Positions 25,296 to 34,776 of a stretch of 64,000 bases of DNA are shown here, piece by piece. The translations under genes and the position numbers were made by a program. This DNA comes from an uncultured Corynebacterium sp. (GTDB lineage Bacteria; Actinomycetota; Actinomycetes; Mycobacteriales; Mycobacteriaceae): contig CALUBS010000005.1 in assembly GCA_943914355.1 (NCBI GenBank), positions 1 to 64,000 on the forward strand, in the 5' to 3' direction. The number at the start of each line of letters is the position of its first letter. The stretch's first letter is position 1. The notes beneath the pieces are model-generated. The model was not told where the DNA came from, ran no database searches, and saw only the letters and a program-made list of their open reading frames with translations.

Positions 25296-26252
25296 TTATC
25301 CTTCTAGCAGCCCTTCATCGATGAGGAAATCCTGTGCCACGGCGGTATAGTCCTCACCGTCGACGTCCACGCGGGCATTGAGCTCTTGCATCTTTTCATC
25401 CGTCAGGAGTTCCGAGAGGGGAGCGAAGAGATCTTTGATCTCTGGGTATTCCTCCAAGACCTCGGTGCGCACAACCGGGGCGAGGTTGTACTTGGGGAAG
25501 AAGAGCTCAGGATCCTCCAGCACGGTGAGGTTCAGGGATTTAATGCGGCCATCGGTGGCAAAGATCGAACCGAAGGTGCACTCGCCCTTATTCAAGGCGG
25601 CATAGACGGCGCCGGAATCCATGATCCGGATGCGGTCGCGCGGTGGTTGTTCAACGCCATAGCTATCCAACATGGTAAGCAGGCCGTCATTGCGGGCCAA
25701 GAACTCGCTATCGGTGCAATAGGTCTGTTCGTTGGCGGGAATACCCTTAATATCTGCTAGCGATTCGAGGCCGTATTTTGCGTGGGACTGCGCGCTAATG
25801 GCTAGCGCGTACGTATTATTCATCGGCGCTGGGGGCAGCCAGGTAAGTCCGTGGTCCTTATCGGCTTCTTTTACCGCCTCGTATTGTTCTTGCGAGCCGG
25901 GGACCGGATCGGCATTGCCCAGGTAAGTAATCCAGGCGGTGCCGGTGTATTCAAACATGGAGTCCATATCGCCGACCTCTAGCGCTTGGCGCGTCGAGGT
26001 AGAGCCGGGGATATTGGTCAAGTCCTTTACGTTGGCACCTGCAGATTCCAAGAGGATCGCGCCAATCTTGCCCAAGATGACCTGCTCGGTGAAGTTCTTG
26101 GAACCGATGGAAATATTGGCGCCGTCGAGGTCAATTTCGGCCAGGTCACCCTTTAATTCCCCACTCGGGATGAGGCCACCGGCGGTGCCGAGGCCGCACC
26201 CGGCGAGGAAGAACGTGCTTGCGGCGGCAAGCGTTGCGAGGACGCGTTTCAT
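25296..26252 (-). CDS. osmoprotectant/betaine ABC binding lipoprotein (OpuCC/ProX family)
   Basis: 318 residues. Lipobox FFLAGCG gives the acylated cysteine near residue 19. The mature domain has the OpuAC/ProX features ISIGSKNFTEQVILGKI and SMFEYTGTAWITYLG. It captures betaine, carnitine, choline or similar; EgtU-type ergothioneine binders belong to the same family and cannot be ruled out. Last gene of a four-gene operon, its start overlapping the permease stop by four bases. Confidence 0.9.
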   Translation of the reverse strand: MKRVLATLAAASTFFLAGCGLGTAGGLIPSGELKGDLAEIDLDGANISIGSKNFTEQVILGKIGAILLESAGANVKDLTNIPGSTSTRQALEVGDMDSMFEYTGTAWITYLGNADPVPGSQEQYEAVKEADKDHGLTWLPPAPMNNTYALAISAQSHAKYGLESLADIKGIPANEQTYCTDSEFLARNDGLLTMLDSYGVEQPPRDRIRIMDSGAVYAALNKGECTFGSIFATDGRIKSLNLTVLEDPELFFPKYNLAPVVRTEVLEEYPEIKDLFAPLSELLTDEKMQELNARVDVDGEDYTAVAQDFLIDEGLLEG

Positions 26253-27001
26253 TTGATCATTCCCTTCGGGGCGAAGACAACCTCAAGAACGCGGCCCACC
26301 CATTCGACCGCTAAGGCTAAGGATGCGATGAGGACCGCGCCGGAGATGAGAATAGGGTTGCGGTAGAGGGTGATTCCGGTGGTAATCAGCCCGCCGAGGC
26401 CGCCGGCATCAATAAAGGTGGCGAAGGCACCAGCGCCGACCAAAAGCACCAGGGAGGTGCGGATACCGGTCATGATGACCGGCAGGGCCATAGGCAGCTC
26501 GACCTTGGTGAGCACCTGGAATGGCGACATGCTGAGGCCGTAGGCGGCCTCAACAAGCTGCTTATCCACACCCCGCAAGCCCGCAATCACGTTGGCGAGT
26601 ACCGGCAAGAAGGCATAGAACCAGAGGCCGAGGATGGCCACCGGTTCGCCAAAGCCCAGCCAGATGGCCAATAAGACGATGACGCCGACGACGGGCGCGG
26701 CCTGGCCAATATTCGCGATGCTGGTGATAATCGGCGCCATGAACTTGGTGGACTTACGCGTTAACACGATGCCCAGGGGAACGGCCGTGGCGATGACCAA
26801 CAACGCGGAGATGACCACGAGAACCAAGTGCTCGCGGGTCATGGTGAGTACGGAGCTAATCTGCAAGGTGCGCTCTTCGATATCATCCAGCTCGGCCGTG
26901 GCGTGCCAGATGAGCCAACCGCCCACCGTGAGTACGACCAGGATGGGGATGCCGATGATAAGGAGGCGGTCTTCACCGGTGAGGCGCTTAAATTTCTCCA
27001 C
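26249..27001 (-). CDS. osmoprotectant ABC permease (OpuCD-like)
   Basis: About 250 residues with six membrane segments and the ABC permease loop near VEAAYGLSMSPFQVLTKVELP. GTG 27001 is preferred: AAGGAGGT lies eight bases upstream within the end of the ATPase gene; ATG 27022 has no comparable site. It overlaps the ATPase gene by 14 bases. Confidence 0.88.
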   Translation of the reverse strand: MEKFKRLTGEDRLLIIGIPILVVLTVGGWLIWHATAELDDIEERTLQISSVLTMTREHLVLVVISALLVIATAVPLGIVLTRKSTKFMAPIITSIANIGQAAPVVGVIVLLAIWLGFGEPVAILGLWFYAFLPVLANVIAGLRGVDKQLVEAAYGLSMSPFQVLTKVELPMALPVIMTGIRTSLVLLVGAGAFATFIDAGGLGGLITTGITLYRNPILISGAVLIASLALAVEWVGRVLEVVFAPKGMIK

Positions 27002-28202
27002 CGGAATCCACCTCCTTGTCATCTAAAGCTTCTTGAGCCGCGGCGTTCATCTGCTGGATATAATCCGTGACCGTTTCGTAGTACAAAACGCCGACGAATT
27101 CACCACGGCGGGTAACAAGCGCGCCGCTGTGGGAGGAAGCAAGCATGGCAGACATGGCATCGCTTAGCGTAGAGCGCGCATCCACAACGGAGTTGAGCTC
27201 GAACTGCGGCTCCGGGATGGTCTCGTAGCGTTCGAGCTGGCGGGCAAAAATCCAGTCGTGGGGATGGCCCTTGTCATCGACGATGACCACCATTTCTTCG
27301 CCGGCCTCACGCAGACGTGCTAGCGCCTTATCGGTGGATTCGCCGATGCGCGCGGTGGCCTGATCCGCAAGTTCTAGCTCGTCCGCGCGGCGTAAGTTGA
27401 GCTGCTTTAAGGCGGAGCCGGAACCGATGAAGTCAGCCACAAAGTCATTCGCTGGCGCGGCAAGGATATTTTCGGGCGTATCGTACTGGCTGATCTTTCC
27501 GCCTGGCTCAAAGATGAGGATGCGGTGGCCCAGCTTGATGGCCTCATCGATATCGTGCGTGACGCAGATGATGGTCTTTTTCAGCTCGGATTGGATATTG
27601 ACTAATTCATCCTGCAGGCGGGTGCGGGTAATGGGGTCTACTGCGCCGAAGGGCTCGTCCATCAAGACCACCGGCGGATCCGCAGCTAGGCCGCGGGCAA
27701 CACCGACGCGCTGTTGCTGGCCGCCGGATAGCTCGCTGGGGAAGCGATCGCGGTAGGTGGCAGGATCGAGTCCCACCATTTCCAAAAGCTCGTCGGTGCG
27801 CTGAGAAATCTTATCGGCCTTCCACTTCTTCAGCTTGGGCACCAGGGCGATATTATCCGCAACAGACATGTGGGGGATGAGCCCGCCGCCTTGGATGACA
27901 TAGCCAATATCGCGACGCAGCTGCGTGGGGTTTTTCTTGGTGGCGTCCTCGCCATCGATATAAATTGTGCCGCTGGTTGGCTCCACCAAGCGGTTAATCA
28001 TCTTCAACGAGGTGGTCTTACCGCAACCCGAAGGCCCGACGAATGCGACCAGCTCGCCCGCCGGAATCTCGAAGGAAAGATCCTCGACGGCGGGGGAGTC
28101 TTGTCCCGAATAGGCCTTGGTGACGTGATTAAAAACGATGCTGGCACCGCTATTGCTCGCGTCCGCAGAGCGTGTGGATGAAGCGTGCGTTGAATCGGAC
28201 AT
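26988..28202 (-). CDS. osmoprotectant ABC ATPase with CBS domains (OpuCA-like)
   Basis: 404 residues. Walker A GPSGCGKTTSLKMINRL, signature LSGGQQQRVG, Walker B VVLMDEPFGAVDP and the THDIDEA switch are clear. The C-terminal third (about 280-390) is a CBS pair (EMVVIVDDKGHPHDWIF and SGALVTRRGEFVGVL). In related OpuA/OpuC systems CBS domains sense ionic strength or cyclic-di-AMP. The start has 22 extra polar residues before the conserved region. Confidence 0.92.
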   Translation of the reverse strand: MSDSTHASSTRSADASNSGASIVFNHVTKAYSGQDSPAVEDLSFEIPAGELVAFVGPSGCGKTTSLKMINRLVEPTSGTIYIDGEDATKKNPTQLRRDIGYVIQGGGLIPHMSVADNIALVPKLKKWKADKISQRTDELLEMVGLDPATYRDRFPSELSGGQQQRVGVARGLAADPPVVLMDEPFGAVDPITRTRLQDELVNIQSELKKTIICVTHDIDEAIKLGHRILIFEPGGKISQYDTPENILAAPANDFVADFIGSGSALKQLNLRRADELELADQATARIGESTDKALARLREAGEEMVVIVDDKGHPHDWIFARQLERYETIPEPQFELNSVVDARSTLSDAMSAMLASSHSGALVTRRGEFVGVLYYETVTDYIQQMNAAAQEALDDKEVDSGGEI

Positions 28203-28204
28203 TC

Positions 28205-28840
28205 TTAAATACCTTTCGGGGTGGTCAATTTTTGGATTCCTGCGAGAATCGCATCCACAATGAGCGCAATGATGACGACGCCGATGGTGCCCACCAGTGT
28301 GAAATTAAGTGCATTGGTGCCGCCGATTTGGCTCAGCCCTGAGTAGATATATCCACCCAGTCCGGGGCCGAGCGCGTAGGCGGCGATGGCGGCAACACCC
28401 ATAGACATCTGGGTGGAAACGCGGATGCCGGTCATAATCACCGGCCAGGCCAGCGGCAGCCGGATGCGGAAAAGGATGGCCGTCGAGCTCATGCCCTGCC
28501 CGCGGGCGGATTCGATGACATCGTCGCTGACATTGTGCAAACCGACGATGGCATTGCGCAGGATGGGAAGGACGGCATAAAAGACCACGAGGGCAACGGA
28601 CGGTATGGTGCCGATGCCAAAGAGCGGGATGGCAAGGCCAAGCAGCGCCAGCGAAGGCAAGGTCAGGCCGATGGAGGTTAAGGCATTAGCAATAGCCGCA
28701 CCGCGCGGGCGTTGGGCTACAAAAATGGCAATAATCAACGCGATGACCAAGGCCACGGCAACTGATTGGATGACAAGGCTTGCGTGCTGGTAACTGCGGA
28801 AGAGGATATCCTGCCAGCGCGCAGCGATAAATTCGTTCAT
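28205..28840 (-). CDS. osmoprotectant ABC permease (OpuCB-like)
   Basis: 211 residues, about five to six membrane segments, ABC permease loop DDVIESARGQGMSSTAILFRIRLP. It is the first gene of the operon and ends two bases before the ATPase start. AGGTGATG is just upstream of the ATG. With the second permease it forms the heteromeric channel. Confidence 0.88.
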   Translation of the reverse strand: MNEFIAARWQDILFRSYQHASLVIQSVAVALVIALIIAIFVAQRPRGAAIANALTSIGLTLPSLALLGLAIPLFGIGTIPSVALVVFYAVLPILRNAIVGLHNVSDDVIESARGQGMSSTAILFRIRLPLAWPVIMTGIRVSTQMSMGVAAIAAYALGPGLGGYIYSGLSQIGGTNALNFTLVGTIGVVIIALIVDAILAGIQKLTTPKGI

Positions 28841-28866
28841 TTCATCACCTAAAAGAAAGAGAATAG

Positions 28867-28919
28867 AGCGCAGGGAAAATTAAAGGAGAGCACAGACTCT
28901 CTGGTCCTTCCTCTGCGCT
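28867..28919 (-). promoter_or_regulatory. structured leader upstream of the osmoprotectant operon
   Basis: Outer arms AGCGCAG (28867-28873) and CTGCGCT (28913-28919) enclose an inner GAGAG/CTCTC hairpin. On the minus strand the inner hairpin is followed by the T-rich CTTTAATTTT, so it could work as a terminator that competes with the outer pairing. It lies about 30-80 bases before the first gene. Evidence is structural only. Confidence 0.35.
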
Positions 28920-29030
28920 GATGATGTGCTTCTAGCGTACAAGCTTTTTTCAGCGCGAAACAATAGCTGGACAGGTTCGAGACAAAACCGGGGGCAGTGA
29001 TTACCACGTCATACCGGTCTTATTGGAGGC

Positions 29031-29780
29031 CTAGAAAAACAGCACTTGGCCAATAAGGGCAAGGGCAGCGGTAATAGCTACCACCGTGACGATGCGGTTA
29101 AGGCGCTTGGTATCGATGAAGTGGTTCAGGTAGTTGGCAATGAACAGGCCGATGACCACCAAGGGGCTATAGGCCGCTGCGGCATAGACCTGCGGCTGGG
29201 TGACCTGGCCGCTAAAGCCCAGGATGAAAAGGGACATGACGGTACCGATCACAAAGGTTCCGGCGAGGCTGCCGCGGGTGCGCTGTGGGTCAAAGCGCTT
29301 CATAATCAGCGCCATCGGCGGGCCACCGATGGAAGTAGAGGTTCCCAGGAACCCGGAGGTCAGGCCGGCCAGGACGGTATTGCGCTTGGTGGGCTCGGGG
29401 CTCCAGCCGAGGCTGGAGAGGGACATCGCCAAGAGCACCGCGCAGCCGATGAAGATGGAAAGGCCATCGTGCGAGAGAGAAGCGATCGCCCACGCGCCGG
29501 CAAACGAGCCAGGAATGCGGGCTATGACGGATATGCCAACTAGGCGCCATGAGGTTTCGCGGTACGTGCGCGCCAGTGTATAGATGGAAATGCACAGCGC
29601 GAGGAGCAAAATGAGCGTGGGGACTAAATCCGGGCGCAGGAGCGCGACAATGGGGGTGGCGATGGTGCCGAGTCCAAAGCCGATCGAGCCCTGAGTGATA
29701 GTGCCGACCAAAATGAGCACACCAATAAAGATGTAGACCCACGCGTCTGAAGAGATTCCCAAGAACATGATGGAAGGCAA
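29031..29780 (-). CDS. TSUP (TauE/SafE) family transporter
   Basis: 249 residues, seven to eight membrane segments, with the family's repeated pattern (GSIGFGLGTIATPIVALLRP near the N-terminus, TSGFLGTSTSIGGPPMAL in the second half). TSUP proteins move sulfite, sulfonates, or other organosulfur or C2 anions. The neighbours give no hint about its substrate. Confidence 0.85.
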   Translation of the reverse strand: MPSIMFLGISSDAWVYIFIGVLILVGTITQGSIGFGLGTIATPIVALLRPDLVPTLILLLALCISIYTLARTYRETSWRLVGISVIARIPGSFAGAWAIASLSHDGLSIFIGCAVLLAMSLSSLGWSPEPTKRNTVLAGLTSGFLGTSTSIGGPPMALIMKRFDPQRTRGSLAGTFVIGTVMSLFILGFSGQVTQPQVYAAAAYSPLVVIGLFIANYLNHFIDTKRLNRIVTVVAITAALALIGQVLFF

Positions 29781-29796
29781 GTATAGGCCACTTGAC

Positions 29797-30459
29797 CTAC
29801 AGCCGGGAGGTTACTTTCTCATTCGCTGCAATTTCATCCAAGCGGGACGCGGGGCAGAGTCCAGCAACGATGACGGCGGAACCGCCGGCGGCTAAGGGCT
29901 CGAGCACGGCGCGGGTGAAAGAAGCCTTGTCGCTCCATCCGGTAGACAGCAATCGCTCGGCGCTCGCGGGTGGGGCTACCAACTCCGGCAGGGGTTGGGT
30001 TTCACCGAAGTATTGATCGCCATAAAAACGGACGGTGGGGCCGAAGTCAATCGCACCGGTGGGCAGTTCTCCGCCGGATTCAACGATGCCGCGGCCAAAG
30101 GGATCATCGCTGATGAGCACGATATCGGCCTGTGGCTGCCGCTCTTGGGCAGCGAGGTAGCGGGAGGGGGAGGTAAAGACGACATCGGCAAGCGCGGCCG
30201 ATTCACCGAAATCAAAGGTGGGCCCAGCAGCGAGGGCGCCAAAAGCAATGACGGCGGCCTGCCACGAGGCGGGCACATCGATGGCGATGGTGGAATCCGG
30301 CTCCAAGTCGAGCTCTTCTTCCAACATATTGGCGATCTTGGCCACCCAGTTATCAAGAGTCTGGGCGGAAAAATCCATGCGCGCGCCGGTGGATTCGTTA
30401 TAAACAGTCAGCCGCGGGCTGGCGGCATCGGCGTTTAAAAGATGGGCGAGTAGTTCCAT
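29797..30459 (-). CDS. TIGR03089-family protein (AMP-ligase N-terminal-like)
   Basis: 220 residues, similar in layout to the conserved actinobacterial TIGR03089 proteins, with an N-terminal segment like acyl-AMP ligases (LTVYNESTGARMDFSAQTLDNWVAK) but no complete adenylation domain. The same gene lies beside the LCP ligase in Mycobacterium tuberculosis (Rv3268 beside Rv3267). Function is not known. Confidence 0.75.
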   Translation of the reverse strand: MELLAHLLNADAASPRLTVYNESTGARMDFSAQTLDNWVAKIANMLEEELDLEPDSTIAIDVPASWQAAVIAFGALAAGPTFDFGESAALADVVFTSPSRYLAAQERQPQADIVLISDDPFGRGIVESGGELPTGAIDFGPTVRFYGDQYFGETQPLPELVAPPASAERLLSTGWSDKASFTRAVLEPLAAGGSAVIVAGLCPASRLDEIAANEKVTSRL

Positions 30460-30484
30460 ACCCGCCCATCGTAGGCCAGCCTGC

Positions 30485-32116
30485 TTAGTTCACGCAGCGC
30501 GGACCGTGGCCGCCGGCGTCGATTTCAGGCGAGACCTGGTTGGCGCCGAAGTCATTGCCCGGTGTTCCTACCAGGTCGGTATCTTCTTCGGCTGCGGATT
30601 CCTCCGCGCTGGCCTCCTCATCGGAAGGGCCCTGGTAATCATCGGTGGCCACGACGAGCAAGGTATTGTCATCGAGCTGCGGATTTTCTACCACAGGAAG
30701 GCCACCGAGCTTTTCCGCCAGCTTCTTGGCATCTTCGCTCTCCGGGTCTGCGGCCACGACCTGGGACTCGGAGTAGATACCGGGCTGGGCGTTGGCGGAG
30801 CGCTCAACGGTATAGCCGGTGTTTTCCAGCCAGGTGCCAATGCCAGCGGCCAATCCATCGATATTGCCGGCATTGAGGACGTGGACCTCGTTATCGGAGT
30901 TGATATCGGCATCGTGCTCCGGCGCGTTTTCGGAGTTTTCCTCCTTGTTGGCCGCGTCCTCTTCGGCTTCCTCGTGCGACATGGCCAGATCCTCCATGAA
31001 GCGGTGGACCTCATTGGTATCGATGGTGACGATGGATTCGCCGTAATCGCCGCGGCCATCGATAGAAGTGACCGGGATAGTGGTGAAGGTGACATTGCCG
31101 CCGGCCAGGCCGGCCAGCTGGGTGACAAAGCCCATGATGTCCCAGCCATCATCGATGACCACGGAGCGCTCCACAGCCTTCGCAATCTTGGATAGCTTGG
31201 ACGGGCTGGTCAGCGTGTCATTATCGAGCACCTTATTCACCAGCGAGGCCATATACGCCTGCTGGCGCACGATGCGGTCAAGGTCACCGCGCGGCAGGTT
31301 ATAGCGCTGGCGCACAAAGGTCAGCGCCTGCGCGCCATCGAGGGTCTGGGTGCCCTTATGGAAATTGGCGCCGGACATCTCGTCCTCAACATCCTCGTTG
31401 AGGCACACCTCGACGCCGCCGACGGCATCAGTAAGCAGCGTAAAGCCCAGCAAGCCCACCTCGGCGTAGTGGTCAATGGACACGCCGGTCAGGGAGTGCA
31501 CCATCTTGAGCAGGCCTTCGCGGCCGGCTTCCACGCCGTGCTTTTCGATGTCCTTATCCGAATACGGTTTCTTCTCACCCTGCGCCTCCGCCTGGGCGTT
31601 TTCCTGCTGGAGCTGTTGCACCTTGTCGTTTTTGTGCGAGGCGTAGACGGCATTGATCTTCATATTGCCGTAGTCCGGATCATTGACATAGGTATCGCGC
31701 GGAATGGAGACCGCGGTAGCGCGCGAGCCGTCTTCTGGAATGCGCACGAGCATGATGGTGTCGGTATTTTCCTCGCCCTCGGCAACGCCGGCGTGGAGAT
31801 CCGCCAGCTCCTTTTCGGAGAGTGGGTTGCCCTGGGCATCGGTACGCGAGTCCTTGCCCACGAGCAAGATATCGGCGGCGCCGTCCAAGGAAGGATCGGA
31901 TAAACCATCCTCGCCCAAAGATAGGTCCGAGGCGGAGGACATGCCCGTATCCAGGCGCCCCACCGTGGCATAGCCCACGCCGGAGACAGCTAGGATGAGG
32001 GCAGAAATGACGGCCACGATGGTTTTGGTGGCCGTGGAACCCTTTTGCTTAACCGCGCTAGCGGCAGAGGGCGCGGGTTGGATATTGCGCGCCCGGCGAG
32101 TGTTCTCAGAAGTCAC
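30485..32116 (-). CDS. LCP-family glycopolymer-peptidoglycan ligase
   Basis: 543 residues. One N-terminal membrane anchor (about 33-53), then the LytR-CpsA-Psr domain with DTIMLVRIPEDG, VSIPRDTYV and the arginine motif FVRQRYNLPRGDLDR, and a LytR_C domain (about 390-510). In Corynebacterium and Mycobacterium such enzymes attach arabinogalactan to peptidoglycan outside the membrane. The start is GTG 32116. It is divergent from the WbbL-type glycosyltransferase that builds the linkage unit, a matched pair. Confidence 0.92.
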   Translation of the reverse strand: MTSENTRRARNIQPAPSAASAVKQKGSTATKTIVAVISALILAVSGVGYATVGRLDTGMSSASDLSLGEDGLSDPSLDGAADILLVGKDSRTDAQGNPLSEKELADLHAGVAEGEENTDTIMLVRIPEDGSRATAVSIPRDTYVNDPDYGNMKINAVYASHKNDKVQQLQQENAQAEAQGEKKPYSDKDIEKHGVEAGREGLLKMVHSLTGVSIDHYAEVGLLGFTLLTDAVGGVEVCLNEDVEDEMSGANFHKGTQTLDGAQALTFVRQRYNLPRGDLDRIVRQQAYMASLVNKVLDNDTLTSPSKLSKIAKAVERSVVIDDGWDIMGFVTQLAGLAGGNVTFTTIPVTSIDGRGDYGESIVTIDTNEVHRFMEDLAMSHEEAEEDAANKEENSENAPEHDADINSDNEVHVLNAGNIDGLAAGIGTWLENTGYTVERSANAQPGIYSESQVVAADPESEDAKKLAEKLGGLPVVENPQLDDNTLLVVATDDYQGPSDEEASAEESAAEEDTDLVGTPGNDFGANQVSPEIDAGGHGPRCVN

Positions 32117-32262
32117 AAGTGAAGGCTTTCTACTTTCCGGGGATCTGGAGATAGTTTAGGGGAGATCTCGCCGAAATTAGGGATCCGTGACCAGTTTCGC
32201 GTGTTTGAAACAGTGTCTGTCTCCGGACACAGCCCCTGGCGTGACTAAGCTTGGGGCCCATT

Positions 32263-33159
32263 GTGACTACTGAAACTACAGCTCCGCTCGCCGTTATCAC
32301 CGTGACCTACAACCCCGGTGAGTACTTGGCGCGCTTTTTAGACTCCCTGCCGGACGCCGGTGCTAACGGCACCCAGGTGGTGCTGGCGGATAATGGTTCG
32401 ACCGACGGCATCCCCGAAGCCGCCGCTGCAGAAACAGAAGACGTGCACTTCCTCGATACCGGCGGCAATATCGGCTACGGCGCCGGCATGAACGCCGGTG
32501 CGCGGTGGGTGCGCGAGAACCAGCGCGTAGATGATGAGTTTTTCCTTATCTCTAACCCGGATGCCACCTTTAGTGAAGGCGCCATTGACCAGATGATCGC
32601 GTGCGCACGCCGCTGGCCGGATGCCGCGGCGGTAGGCCCGCGCATCGTGGAACCAGATGGCAGCAACTATCCGTCTGCCCGGTCGGTGCCCAATATATCC
32701 ACCGGCATTGGCCACGCGCTGTTTTCTAACCTATGGCCATCTAATCCATGGACGCGCACGTACCGCAATGATGCCGATATGTCCGTCCAGCGCCCCGCAG
32801 GCTGGCTGTCTGGGTCCTGCCTCTTGGTGCGCTGGGAGGCCTTCGATGCCATTGGCGGCTTTGATGAGCGCTACTTCATGTACTTGGAGGATGTGGACTT
32901 GGGCGACCGCTTCGCCCGCGCCGGGTATCAAAATATTTTCTGCCCGGAAGCCGTCATTAGCCACGCCAAGGGGCATTCCACCCAGGCGCACGCCGGGGCG
33001 ATGCTGCGCGCGCACCACAGTTCCGCGTATCGCTTCCAGGCGGACCGTCACCCGGCGTGGTGGCAGGCCCCGCTGCGCGCCGCGCTGTGGCTGGGATTGC
33101 AGGCGCGGGGAGCGGTAACGGCCGCACGCGCCAGCACGGCCAAAGATTCGGAGGCCTGA
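32263..33159 (+). CDS. wbbL: family 2 glycosyltransferase, WbbL-type rhamnosyltransferase
   Basis: About 298 residues. GT2 features: VITVTYNPGEYL at the N-terminus, ADNGSTDG, NIGYGAGMNAG, NPDATF, and GGFDERYFMYLEDVDL as the acceptor motif. WbbL adds rhamnose to decaprenyl-diphosphate-GlcNAc, the linker of arabinogalactan. Its partner genes (manC downstream, LCP ligase divergent) match the mycobacterial order. GTG 32263 is chosen; TAAGCT 11 bases upstream could be a -10 box. Confidence 0.85.
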   Translation: MTTETTAPLAVITVTYNPGEYLARFLDSLPDAGANGTQVVLADNGSTDGIPEAAAAETEDVHFLDTGGNIGYGAGMNAGARWVRENQRVDDEFFLISNPDATFSEGAIDQMIACARRWPDAAAVGPRIVEPDGSNYPSARSVPNISTGIGHALFSNLWPSNPWTRTYRNDADMSVQRPAGWLSGSCLLVRWEAFDAIGGFDERYFMYLEDVDLGDRFARAGYQNIFCPEAVISHAKGHSTQAHAGAMLRAHHSSAYRFQADRHPAWWQAPLRAALWLGLQARGAVTAARASTAKDSEA

Positions 33160-33201
33160 AGCGCGTGCCGTTGACCTGGTTTCTGGCCGCGGCCGCATAC
33201 A

Positions 33202-33230
33202 CTGACCTTCGAAAAACCTCAGAATAAGAT
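33202..33230 (+). promoter_or_regulatory. promoter of the GDP-mannose pyrophosphorylase gene
   Basis: CTGACC (33202-33207) and TAAGAT (33225-33230) are separated by 17 bases, close to the housekeeping sigma consensus. The expected leader is about 16 bases with AAAGGA in front of the start. Confidence 0.6.
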
Positions 33231-33252
33231 TGTCTGCATACAAAGGATGACT

Positions 33253-34347
33253 ATGACTGAAGCAGCCACCACTCATGGTGCCACCACCGATGCGGTGATT
33301 TTGGTGGGCGGGCGCGGTACCCGCCTGCGCCCACTGACCATTGGTACGCCCAAGCCCATGCTGCCGACGGCAAATTACCCGTTCCTGCAGCACCTGCTCG
33401 CCCGCATCAAGGCCGCGGGCATTGAGCACGTGGTGATGTCCACCTCGTATAAGGCAGAGGTTTTCGAGGAATACTTTGGCGATGGCTCCGAGCTCGGCCT
33501 AGACATTGAATACGTGGTGGAAGAAACCGCGCTGGGCACCGGCGGCGGTATCCGCAACGTCTATGACAAGCTGCGCAATGACACCGTCATGGTCTTTAAC
33601 GGCGATGTTCTTTCCGGCATGGATCTAGAGGGCATCTTGACCACGCATCACAACAAGGGTGCCGATGTCACCATGCACCTGCTCAACGTGGCGGATCCGC
33701 GCGCCTTTGGCTGCGTGCCCACGGATTCTGAGGGCCGGGTCACGGCCTTTTTGGAAAAGACCGAGGATCCACCAACCAACCAGATCAATGCCGGTTGCTA
33801 CGTCTTTGACCGCTCCGTCATCGAGTCCATCCCTGCAGACCGCGTGGTCTCGGTAGAGCGCGAGACCTTCCCGGGCTTGCTTGCCGATGGCCGCTTGGTC
33901 GTCGGCCACGTCGATAACTCCTACTGGCGCGATATGGGCCGCCCAGATGACTTCACCCGCGGCTCCTCCGACCTGGTGCGCGGCATCGCCCCATCGCCGC
34001 TGTTGGAGGGCCGCACCGGCGAGTCCCTCGTGGAATCCTCTGCGGGCATTGCCGGCGGCGTGCTGCTGCTATCTGGCACCGCGGTGGGCCGCGGATCCGA
34101 GGTGGGCGCGGGCTCCCGTCTGGAGGGAACGGTGGTCTTTGATGGCGTGCGCATCGAACCGGGCGCCATCATCCATAACTCCATCATTGCCTCGGGCGCA
34201 CACATCGGTGCCAATGCGGTCATCGAAAACTGCGTCATCGGCGAAGGTGCCCACGTTGGTGCCCGCTGTGAGCTCGTGGACGGCATGCGGGTATTCCCTG
34301 GCGTGACCATCCCCGATGCCGGTATTCGCTTTAGCTCCGACGCCTAA
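33253..34347 (+). CDS. manC: mannose-1-phosphate guanylyltransferase
   Basis: About 364 residues. The nucleotidyltransferase signature GGRGTRLRPLTIGTPKPM is at the N-terminus; the C-terminal third is a left-handed beta-helix with hexapeptide-like repeats (GAIIHNSIIASGAHIGANAVI). It makes GDP-mannose for lipomannan, lipoarabinomannan and other mannosides, corresponding to Rv3264c. The start 33253 has AAAGGA with a 5-base spacer; ATG 33247 sits on top of the site and is less likely. Confidence 0.88.
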   Translation: MTEAATTHGATTDAVILVGGRGTRLRPLTIGTPKPMLPTANYPFLQHLLARIKAAGIEHVVMSTSYKAEVFEEYFGDGSELGLDIEYVVEETALGTGGGIRNVYDKLRNDTVMVFNGDVLSGMDLEGILTTHHNKGADVTMHLLNVADPRAFGCVPTDSEGRVTAFLEKTEDPPTNQINAGCYVFDRSVIESIPADRVVSVERETFPGLLADGRLVVGHVDNSYWRDMGRPDDFTRGSSDLVRGIAPSPLLEGRTGESLVESSAGIAGGVLLLSGTAVGRGSEVGAGSRLEGTVVFDGVRIEPGAIIHNSIIASGAHIGANAVIENCVIGEGAHVGARCELVDGMRVFPGVTIPDAGIRFSSDA

Positions 34348-34362
34348 AGCGCCCGCCACCTA

Positions 34363-34407
34363 CCCTCCGCACCTGCTGCAGCTCGGCCGCGAGCGCGGTG
34401 CGGAGGG
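34363..34407 (+). terminator. terminator after manC
   Basis: Perfect 11-bp arms CCCTCCGCACC (34363-34373) and GGTGCGGAGGG (34397-34407), followed by CTTTGTG. The T-tract is weak. Confidence 0.65.
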
Positions 34408-34466
34408 CTTTGTGATCCCCGCCCGGCCGAGATTTTGGGAGACACGCCGACACTTCCTGAAAATTG

Positions 34467-34495
34467 TTGACAGAAAAACCGAGCACCACTATATC
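34467..34495 (+). promoter_or_regulatory. near-consensus sigma-A promoter in the manC-whiB2 gap
   Basis: TTGACA (34467-34472), a 17-base spacer and TATATC (34490-34495). It would give whiB2 a leader of about 275 bases. A second -10-like TAGGAT is at 34744-34749, close to the gene. I found no other gene in 34408-34776. Confidence 0.6.
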
Positions 34496-34776
34496 TAGTA
34501 CCCCCTGCCTATACCCCCGGACGACACCGGGTGTTACTAATGTGACGGATGGGGATCGTGTGCAGCGTTTTTGCGATAAAGCGCGAAAAAGGCACTAATT
34601 CAGGTTGACGATATTTAGTGATCCGGTGTGAAATTACATCAGTGCAAGAAACGGCGACCGACGCACTTGTTTTCACGGATTGGTTCGCGGATTGACGGCG
34701 ATTCAGCCGCACTTCAGCCTCGTGTACAGTCGGTTGCACTGATTAGGATTACCCAACCTCGGAGAAAGGAAAAGGC

